Below, one piece after another: positions 34,591 to 42,100 of a stretch of 64,000 nt of DNA; position 1 is the stretch's first letter, and each line of letters opens with the position of its first letter. The notes beneath the pieces were generated by a model, which made no database searches, was not told where the DNA came from, and saw nothing but the letters and a program-made list of their open reading frames with translations. Origin of the DNA: Nitrospira sp. KM1 (GTDB lineage Bacteria; Nitrospirota; Nitrospiria; Nitrospirales; Nitrospiraceae); the NCBI RefSeq assembly GCF_011405515.1, contig NZ_AP022671.1:1178001-1242000 (forward strand), given 5' to 3'. The translations under genes were made by a program, and so were the position numbers.

Positions 34591-36041
34591 TAGCCCTTTA
34601 TATTGCCGATCGGTCTCAGTTCCGCCACTTTTTTTGTGATTCCTGCCCGCTCGACCGTCTCAACCACTTCGGAAATATTCTTATACGCACACCCAGCCTC
34701 CTCGGCGAGCCCCGACATCGAGATCGCCTTGACCAGGATCCCCCGGCGCTTCATCTGCTGTTGAAGCTGATCACCTCGTACCATTTTTTTCGCTTGAGCC
34801 CGCGACATGATCCTGCCGGCACCGTGCATGGTTGACCCAAACGTCTCGGCCACGGCCTGGTCCGTACCCACGAGGAGGTACGAACCGGTTTCCATCGATC
34901 CGCCACAGATGACCGGTTGACCGGTCTCACGAAACGCGTCCGCCAGCTCCGGGTGACCGGGGCCGAACGCGCGCGTCGCCCCCTTTCGATGGACCAGCAA
35001 CTCCCCTTCCGCATAGCGTTCGACCTTGGCGATGTTATGCGCCACGTCGTAGACCAGCTCCATCCCCAGTTCCTCCCCGGATAGACCAAAGACCTCCGTG
35101 AACGCGTTGCGAACCTGATGCGTGATCACCTGGCGGTTCGCGAAGGCCGTATTCGCCGCGCAATTCATGGCGGAAAAATAGTCACGGCCTTCCGGCGAAT
35201 GAAAGGGCGCGCAGGCGAGCTGCGGGTCCTTGACGGTGATCCCATGCCGTCGCATCGCCTTCTCAAACATCTTTAGATAGTCCGAGGCCACTTGATGCCC
35301 GAACCCTCGCGAGCCACAATGCACCATGACGACGATCTGCTCGTGGCCACTGACTCCCAGTGCGGCGGCCGTCGCGGGATCGAACACGCCATCGTTCGAA
35401 ACGACTTGAATTTCCAGATAGTGATTGCCCGACCCCAACGTTCCGAGTTGATTGATCCCGCGTCCTACGGCGCGATCGGTCACGGTGGACGGATCCGCAC
35501 CGTCGATCGCCCCGCCTTCCTCGATTCGAGCGAGATCGCCGTGCCAGCCATAGCCCTGCTCGACACACCACCGCGCGCCGCCGACCATGACGGCATCGGA
35601 TGCTTTGCGATCCAGCCGCACGAAACCCCCGGCCCCCACCCCGGCCGGAACGTTCCGGAACAGCGTATCGAGCAATCGCTCCAAGCGAGGCTGCACATCG
35701 CCTAACGTCAGATCCGTCCGGATCAGACGCATCCCGCAATTGACATCGTAGCCTACGCCGCCGGGTGAGATGACACCGGAATGCACATCGAAAGCCGCCA
35801 CCCCGCCGATCGGAAACCCATACCCCCAATGTCCGTCCGGCATACAAAGCGCATGGCGGACGATGCCGGGCATGCAGGCGACGTTGGTCACTTGGTCGAA
35901 TACTCCGCGGTCCATCGATTGGAGAATATTCCGGGACGCATAAATTCGCGCCGGAACCAGCATGCCGGGTTTTTCCGATGGAGGAATCTCCCAGATCTGA
36001 TCGCTGATCCGGTTCACCTGCATGTCCGTCTGTAAGTTCAT
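34590..36041 (-). CDS. rtcB: RNA-splicing ligase RtcB
   Basis: A 483-aa GTP-dependent RNA ligase that joins 2',3'-cyclic-phosphate or 3'-phosphate ends to 5'-OH ends. It shows CMPDGHWGYGFPIGGVAAFD, GGVGYDVNCGMR (Asp99, Cys102 metal ligands), HCGSRGFGHQV, YDVAHNIAKVE and MHGAGRIMSR with the guanylylated His406, ending in RPIGNIKG. ATG 36041 gives the family N-terminus; an upstream GTG at 36092 is unlikely. Its usual activator archease is encoded 13 kb away beyond an accessory island. Confidence 0.95.
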   Translation of the reverse strand: MNLQTDMQVNRISDQIWEIPPSEKPGMLVPARIYASRNILQSMDRGVFDQVTNVACMPGIVRHALCMPDGHWGYGFPIGGVAAFDVHSGVISPGGVGYDVNCGMRLIRTDLTLGDVQPRLERLLDTLFRNVPAGVGAGGFVRLDRKASDAVMVGGARWCVEQGYGWHGDLARIEEGGAIDGADPSTVTDRAVGRGINQLGTLGSGNHYLEIQVVSNDGVFDPATAAALGVSGHEQIVVMVHCGSRGFGHQVASDYLKMFEKAMRRHGITVKDPQLACAPFHSPEGRDYFSAMNCAANTAFANRQVITHQVRNAFTEVFGLSGEELGMELVYDVAHNIAKVERYAEGELLVHRKGATRAFGPGHPELADAFRETGQPVICGGSMETGSYLLVGTDQAVAETFGSTMHGAGRIMSRAQAKKMVRGDQLQQQMKRRGILVKAISMSGLAEEAGCAYKNISEVVETVERAGITKKVAELRPIGNIKG

Positions 36042-36253
36042 GTCGTTCGATCCCTGCCTCTCTCGACACGCGTTGATCTTTTCACCGTCCACTGCAACGC
36101 ACTGTTTGTTTCAAGCAAGAAACTTTCAGGCATTGTAGCAGCCGGAAGCCCCTGTCGCATCTCGACGCGTCAGGCAGAGAAGCACGACGATCAGCACGGC
36201 CGCGTGAAGACCTGTCTCGCGTTATCTGCCGATAATCTCACTCCGTGCCATGC
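36042..36253. other. Intergenic region upstream of rtcB
   Basis: No gene is supported here. The stretch is the shared upstream region of rtcB (minus) and the secreted-protein run (plus). CAGGGATCG near 36049-36057 read on the minus strand may serve as the rtcB ribosome site. No convincing sigma54 or sigma70 pair was found by eye. Confidence 0.3.
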
Positions 36254-36367
36254 CCTAATCACAGAGCGGTGCGCGAGCCGCAACCGACTCGAAGGCTCCA
36301 GCGATAAAATGCATGCATTTTCCCCGTTGCCCCTGGCGGACACGCCAGGTTGCAAGGCGTGATTAGG
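36254..36367 (+). ncRNA. Candidate structured RNA leader (unclassified)
   Basis: A closing pair CCTAATCAC (36254-36262) with GTGATTAGG (36359-36367) encloses several local helices: GCGG/CCGC (36266-36281), GAGCC/GGCTC (36275-36279 with 36294-36298, an alternative to the former), the palindrome AAAATGCATGCATTTT (36306-36321), and CCTGGCG-GACA-CGCCAGG (36332-36349). It ends about 27 bases before the ribosome site of the first gene of the surface-protein run. The layout suggests a multi-helix leader or riboswitch-like element. It does not match the cobalamin, c-di-GMP-I, fluoride or SAM consensus by eye. A small repeat element is an alternative. Confidence 0.35.
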
Positions 36368-36405
36368 AAAACTATATACGACACGTCATACGCTTGGAGG
36401 TTTCG

Positions 36406-36624
36406 ATGAGCCATCGTCATGCGCCGCTGTGGTTTCCCGCCATGCTTCCCCTGGTCGCGTGCGCCATCTTGCTCGGAATGGTTGATACGGCGCCGGCACG
36501 GACGATCGGCGCACGGGCGCCCGTGACGGAATCGGGAAACGAGGTTCAGCTCTCGCAGTTGTCGCAAGACGATCAAGCACAGGTCGCCGTGGCGTTTGAC
36601 GCCACGCTGGCGAACGCCAATTAA
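36406..36624 (+). CDS. Small secreted protein (72 aa) with LSQDDQ motif
   Basis: A 72-aa protein with a signal peptide (about residues 1-31, ending DTAPA) and a short mature part, TIGARAPVTESGNEVQLSQLSQDDQAQVAVAFDATLANAN. TTGGAGG lies five bases before the ATG. The LSQDDQAQVA segment recurs as LSYDDQVKVA at the C-terminus of the 481-aa protein two genes downstream, suggesting a shared docking or processing signal. First gene of a four-gene secreted run ending in the RHS protein. No family recognised. Confidence 0.6.
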   Translation: MSHRHAPLWFPAMLPLVACAILLGMVDTAPARTIGARAPVTESGNEVQLSQLSQDDQAQVAVAFDATLANAN

Positions 36625-36628
36625 CCGG

Positions 36629-37666
36629 ATGCGAATGACCATGCCGATATGGCGCACGATCGTAGGCGGGGTTGTCTTCCTGCTCTTTCTCTTGATGGGA
36701 CCGAGCGCCGGCTCCGCCGACCAAGCGCAGTACTATTACGATGAGCTGGGACGATTGATCGGCGTCGTAAACGACCAGGGAGACGCGGCGGTCTACAACT
36801 ACGACGCCGTCGGTAATCTACTAGCCATTCAGCGGTTCACGTCGAGTGGCGGGGGTGTGGGCCTCTTCCTCATTGCGCCGGGTAGCTCGATCGTGAATAC
36901 GAACGTCGAAATCCGAGGGTTCGGATTCACGGTTCCGCCGTCCAGCAATCAAGTCCAGTTCAATGGCGTCACGGCCGCCGTGGTGTCCGGCAGCGGTGGG
37001 TCGCTCTTTGTCACCGTCCCGCCCGGTGCCACGACTGGACCGGTGACGGTGACCAACGCCAACGGCACTGCGGCGAGCCCGAGCGCGTTCACCGTGCTCG
37101 TGCCGCCGATCATCACCGGCGTGGAGCCTGTGCGGGTGGCGCAAGGGGTGACGACGCGAGGGACCATCGAGGGCTTCAATCTCAAAACGGCCTCTGCGGT
37201 GCAATTCACACAAGCCGGGCTCACGGCCACGATTCTTGCCGGGGCCACCGACGACACGTTGCCGATTACTATGACGATTGCGGCCAGCGTCCCTCCGGGG
37301 ACGTATCCATTTTCGGTCACGACCCCGGGCGGCACCGCTCAGAGCGGAGCAATCACGATCGAGATACGACCCGGGGCGCCGGCCTTTACCGTCACGAGCG
37401 TGCTGACGGTCAAGATGCCGGTCATCGCTACTGTGCCCGCAACCACTGCACCGACAGGTCCATCGGCATCAACGAGCGCTGCCGCGACGGTGCAGATGCT
37501 GCTTAATACAACTGTGCCCGCGACCAGTGCACCCACTGGAGCCTCGGCGTCAACGAGCGCTGCCGCGACGGTGCAGATGCCGCTCGATACAACTGTGCCC
37601 GCGACCAGTGCACCCACTGGAGCCTCAGCGTCGGTGAGTGCGGTGAACAGTATCGAGATGCCATGA
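36629..37666 (+). CDS. Secreted mini-YD-repeat/IPT-TIG protein with C-terminal repeats
   Basis: A 345-aa exported protein. A signal segment is followed by one YD-repeat pair (YYYDELGRLIGVV, YNYDAVGNLLAIQRF), two IPT/TIG-like domains (VQFNGVTAAVVSGSGG...VPPGATTGPVTVTNANGTA, then IITGVEPVRVAQG...), and three near-identical 27-residue Thr/Ala/Pro/Ser-rich repeats (TVPATSAPTGASAS...). The TIG sequence is very close to that of the RHS protein downstream. The start (36629, 36635 or 36641) is uncertain, as no strong ribosome site is present. It is probably a surface-exposed accessory of the RHS protein. Confidence 0.65.
   Translation: MRMTMPIWRTIVGGVVFLLFLLMGPSAGSADQAQYYYDELGRLIGVVNDQGDAAVYNYDAVGNLLAIQRFTSSGGGVGLFLIAPGSSIVNTNVEIRGFGFTVPPSSNQVQFNGVTAAVVSGSGGSLFVTVPPGATTGPVTVTNANGTAASPSAFTVLVPPIITGVEPVRVAQGVTTRGTIEGFNLKTASAVQFTQAGLTATILAGATDDTLPITMTIAASVPPGTYPFSVTTPGGTAQSGAITIEIRPGAPAFTVTSVLTVKMPVIATVPATTAPTGPSASTSAAATVQMLLNTTVPATSAPTGASASTSAAATVQMPLDTTVPATSAPTGASASVSAVNSIEMP
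37430..37663 (+). repeat. Three 81-bp tandem repeats within a coding sequence
   Basis: Units begin at 37430, 37511 and 37592 (period 81 bases, 27 codons), each opening ACTGTGCCCGC. Units 2 and 3 are nearly identical for their first 45 bases, and the third diverges at its end. They encode the low-complexity C-terminus of the TIG protein and could change in number by slippage or recombination without breaking the frame. Confidence 0.85.
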
Positions 37667-37698
37667 GGCAATGAACAGATAATTTAAGGGAGTTCATC

Positions 37699-39144
37699 AT
37701 GCACAAACGTGGTCTACAGACCGGTTTCATCGGACTCAGTGTGGCACTGAGTCTTTGTGTCGCCACGCCAGGCTTCGCGCAGACCTTCAATAGCGGCAGC
37801 AATGGCAGCTTGGGGGCCTTCACGCCCGCGGTCAATACAGCAGTGACCTTACCGCCCGATGGGATTCTTAACTACACCACGGTGAACATTCCGGCAGGTG
37901 TCACCGTTACGTTTGTGCCGAATGCCGCGAACACGCCGGTCACAATGCTTGCAACCGGTGACGTCGTCATTGCCGGCGTGCTGAACCTGAACGGTGTCAG
38001 CGGGATGTTACAGGACTTTACCCCATCGGCGCCGCCCGTCAATCCTGGGGGCTCAGGGGGGCCGGGAGGGTTTCGGGGCGGCCAAAGCGGTATGAAGGGC
38101 CTGACCAACAATGCGGCATCCGGTGGTCAGGGTCCCGGCGGTGGCAATCCCGGCGTCGATGGAACGACCGTACAGGGAGGAACCTACGGCGCACCGGCGA
38201 CATTCGTTTCGCTTATTCCACTCTTTGGTGGCTCCGGCGGAGGTGGGACGAACGGAGGAATCGGTGGAAGTCCTCCCGGTCCCTTTACCGGCGGTTCCGG
38301 CGGTGGCGGCGGCGGAGCGATCGTGCTCTCGTCCACGACCAAGATCACGGTCACAGGCTCCATTACGGCGAACGGCGGTGGTCAAAATTTTTGCGCTCCG
38401 AGCGCTCTCGGAAATGGAAGTGGTGGGGCCGTTCGTCTCGTGGCTCCGGAGGTGGCGGTACCGGGAACAATTCAAGCGGTAGGCGTCCCAAGCTGCACTC
38501 CAAGCAATCCCGGACGCATCCGCATTGAAACGGTGGTACCCGGTCCCATCGCCCCGACGAATCCGACGGCGTCCATCGTCAATGTCCTCGGTCCCATCAC
38601 CGCAAACAGCGTTCCTGCACTGATCAATCTTCCCACGCTCACCATCACGTCAGTCGGTGGAGTGGCACCGCCGCCGACCCCTGGCGGCTCCTACACGACC
38701 GCTGACGTGATCTTGCCGGGGACCGCGACCAATCCTGTGCCAGTGACTCTCACGGCGACGAATACGCCGGTGCCGACGTCCTATACCGTCAAGATGATTC
38801 CGCAGTTCGCCGCGCCTGTATCGACGACGGTGAACAGCAGCGGCTCCTTCGCGATGTCGACCGCCACGGCCAACGTCACCTTCCCTAACGGGCGGATCAG
38901 CGCGCTCCAGGTCTTCGCCGGCTTTACACTGACGGCGGCACTTGCGCCGATCATCGACGGGGAGCCGGCTGAGCAGGTCTTGATCGCGGCGGGCTTCGGT
39001 GAGTCCTCATCGCTCACGCTCGTGACCAAGTCGGGGAAAGAAATCCCGGTCTCGCGGTTGTCGTACGACGATCAGGTGAAAGTGGCCGCCGCTCTTCACG
39101 AGCTTCAGGCTCGGACGCAGGGATCGAAGGAGGCGGCGAGGTGA
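37699..39144 (+). CDS. Secreted glycine-rich protein with C-terminal LSYDDQ motif
   Basis: A 481-aa protein with a signal peptide (about 1-28, ending PGFAQ). A beta-rich start (GVTVTFVPNAANTPVTMLATGDVVIAGVLNLNG) leads to a long Gly-rich stretch (residues about 115-215, GGSGGGGTNGGIGG type), beta-solenoid-like segments, and a C-terminal region with GKEIPVSRLSYDDQVKVAAAL. AAGGGAG precedes the ATG. Its stop overlaps the GTG of the RHS gene. It may be a secreted surface filament or carrier for the RHS protein; no named family is recognised. Confidence 0.65.
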   Translation: MHKRGLQTGFIGLSVALSLCVATPGFAQTFNSGSNGSLGAFTPAVNTAVTLPPDGILNYTTVNIPAGVTVTFVPNAANTPVTMLATGDVVIAGVLNLNGVSGMLQDFTPSAPPVNPGGSGGPGGFRGGQSGMKGLTNNAASGGQGPGGGNPGVDGTTVQGGTYGAPATFVSLIPLFGGSGGGGTNGGIGGSPPGPFTGGSGGGGGGAIVLSSTTKITVTGSITANGGGQNFCAPSALGNGSGGAVRLVAPEVAVPGTIQAVGVPSCTPSNPGRIRIETVVPGPIAPTNPTASIVNVLGPITANSVPALINLPTLTITSVGGVAPPPTPGGSYTTADVILPGTATNPVPVTLTATNTPVPTSYTVKMIPQFAAPVSTTVNSSGSFAMSTATANVTFPNGRISALQVFAGFTLTAALAPIIDGEPAEQVLIAAGFGESSSLTLVTKSGKEIPVSRLSYDDQVKVAAALHELQARTQGSKEAAR

Positions 39145-42100
39145 CGAGACGGTACGCATCGGGCGGCCTCCTGATCGGCCTGCTGGCCGTACTCGCGGCC
39201 AGCCCCGTGGCCCAGGCACAAACCGGCACCGACTTCTTTCTGCATGGCACCGGACCCGATAACAACCCGCCGACCCTGTTTCTGAATACGACTGCGCCGG
39301 CGGCGGCCGCCGCGAAGTTCCGCGATTCAGCCGGGGTGAACTTCAACGGCGGCAACCTGTGGAAGGATATCGGGACCTGGCCGGCAGCGTCATCCCTGAC
39401 GACCGGCACGCTTACCGCCCTCAGTGATCTCCATGTCTGGCTGGGTTTGAAGAACAGCGACGATCAAGGCACGCAATTCGATCTCCGGGCTGAGGTGCTC
39501 AAGAACGGCGCTGTGATCGCGACGGGCCTCACCCGCTGCATCACCGGGATTGTGCGCAATGCCAACCAAGCCAAGGAAGCTATCGTGGCCTTCGGCTCCG
39601 TGCCCTCCATCCCGTTCGACGGCACGACGGATCAGCTCGCGATCAAGATCTCCACCCGCATCGGAACGAACCCCAACGACACCAAGTGCCCCGGCCACAA
39701 CAACGCCGTCGGCCTGCGGCTGTATTTCGATGCCGCGAATCGCCAAGCCCGGTTCGACGCGACGTTCGTGACGCAACAAACGCCGACCATCACGAACTTT
39801 ACGCCCACGGAAGGCCCTGCCGGGACCTCTGTCACGATCACGGGAACCAATTTCGACCCGGTGCCGGCCAACAACACCGTGAAGTTTAATGGCGTCACAG
39901 CCGCTGTGACGGCTGCCTCTGCCATCAGCCTCACTGCCACCGTGCCGGTTGGGGCGACGACCGGCCCCATCACCGTCACGACGGCAGCCGGCACAGCCAC
40001 CAGCGCCACGAACTTCACCGTGCTCGCGGCACCGGCCATCACCGGGTTTTCGCCAGCGACGGGCCGCGCAGGCGTCACGGTGACCGTTACCGGCACGAAC
40101 TTCGTGAACGTCCAATCCGTCACGTTCAACGGCATTCCCGCGACGAGCGTGATCGTCCAGAATGCCACGACGCTCGCGGCCGTCGTCCCGCCCGCCGCAA
40201 CGACCGGCCCGCTGGCGGTCGCTACGGCCGGCGGAGTTGCGACCTCGACCGGACATTTCGTCGTGATTCCCACGCAGGACATGCAGCTGAGCGTGCTCCC
40301 TGCCACGATTACGATCCCATCATCCGGCGAGGCCTCATTCGCCGTTGCGCTCGCCGGCAGCGGCGGATTTACCAACGTGGCGACCCTGGCCGCGACGGGT
40401 CTGCCCGGCGGGATGACGGCGTCGTTCCGCAACGCCACGCTGACCGCGGGACAGAGTACGAGACTGACCGTCACGACAAACGGCGCCGTTCCTGCCGGCC
40501 CGATCTCGCTGACCGTGACGGCGACGGGGCTGGTGAACGGTGTGTCGACGACACGCTCGGTGCCGGTTACCGCCCAGGTGCTGGCTTCGGGCGTCACCAT
40601 GCTCGTGGGATTGGTGCTGGATGAAGACGATCAACCGGTCAAAGGCGCGCTCGTCACGCTGGGCGCGATGCAGGCCAGCACCGACGACGGCGGCAACTTT
40701 GCGATGCAGAACCCGCCGGTGGGCGCCGAGCAACTGCTGCTCATCGATGGAGGACCGGCTTCCACGCCGCAGCACAGTCTGCCGGTGATTCCCTACAAAG
40801 TGACCATCGTCGCCGGACAGGCCAACGTGCTCAGCTTCGTTCCGCACCTGCATTTTCAAAAGACCACCGGCCTGGTGGATATTTCCAACAGCGGCGTCGA
40901 ACGCCTCGTGACCGATCCCGAGCTGCCCGGTTTCCAGATGACGATTCCCGCCGGCGCCGTCATTACCGGTTGGGATCACCAGGAGAATACGCAGGTTTCC
41001 GTCCGGCAGGTGCCGTTGGATCGCACGCCTATCCCTCCGCTGCCTGGAGACCGGGTCGGAGTCAGCAGCTATATGGACTACTTCGACAAACCGGGGGGCG
41101 GCACGCCGTCCGAACCGATTCCGATCACCTTTCCCAACGATCTCGGGGCGCCGCCCGGCACACAGGTGGAGCTGTGGTATTACGATGAGGCGCCGGACGG
41201 CTCGCGGCCCAACCAGATGGCGCAGTACGGCACCGGCACCGTGTCCGCCAACGGCAGCCAGATCGTACCGGACATCGATCCCGCCACCGGGAAGCCCTTC
41301 GGCCAGCCGCGATTCTGTTGCGGGTCCGTGATGCCCGCGTGGTTACGGACGCTGCTGGATTTTGTGTCAGGGCTCGTCGGCGGCCCGGCGGTGGCGGCGG
41401 GAGGCGAAGGAGAAGCGGGGGGCGATCCCGTCGACCTCGGCACAGGAATCTTCGTGCTCAAGAAGACGGACCTGGTGCTACCGGGACGATTGCCGGTGAC
41501 GATCACGCGCACCTACCGGACATTGGGGACGAATCTGGGTCCGTTTGGCCTCGGCACCAGCCATACTTACGACGTCATCCTGCGGCAGGACGGAGACCTG
41601 CGGCGGCTGTTGTTGCCCGGCGGCGCCCGGGTGGCCTTTCCCAAGCAACCCGACGGGACGTTCCGCAATCTGACGGACCCGGCCTATCGCGGCGCGGTAC
41701 TCACGGAAGGCGGCGGCGGGCACAGTCTCCGATTCAAGGATGGCGCGGTCTGGGCCTTCGGCCCGCCCTCCTTCAACGTGTCGTTCCTCATCGCCCAAGC
41801 CGACCGCAACGGCAACCAGCTCACCTTCACTCGCACGGGCTCCACCGGTACGCTCACCACGATCACCGACGCCGTGGGCCGGCAGGTCCAATTCACCTAT
41901 ATAAACGATCGCGTCACGGAGATCCTCGATCCCCTCGGCCGCCGAGTGACCTATGCCTATGACAACAGCGGCCGCCTCGCCACGGTCATGGATCCCGAAG
42001 GCGGCGTCACCCGCTACACCTACGACACGCAGGGCCGCATGCTTACGTTGACCGATGCGCGGGGCCTCACGTTCCTGACGAACGAGTACGACGGCGCGGG

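Noticed and set aside
34590-36041. Disruption of rtcB by the adjacent repeat element
   Set aside because: The protein ends in the family-typical RPIGNIKG and all catalytic motifs are intact, so the element only borders the stop codon.
36254-36367. Integron attC site
   Set aside because: The ends CCTAATCAC/GTGATTAGG lack the GTTRRRY core and no integrase or cassette array is nearby.
37430-37663. CRISPR array
   Set aside because: The repeats are 81 bases, in frame and without unique spacers; they are coding repeats.
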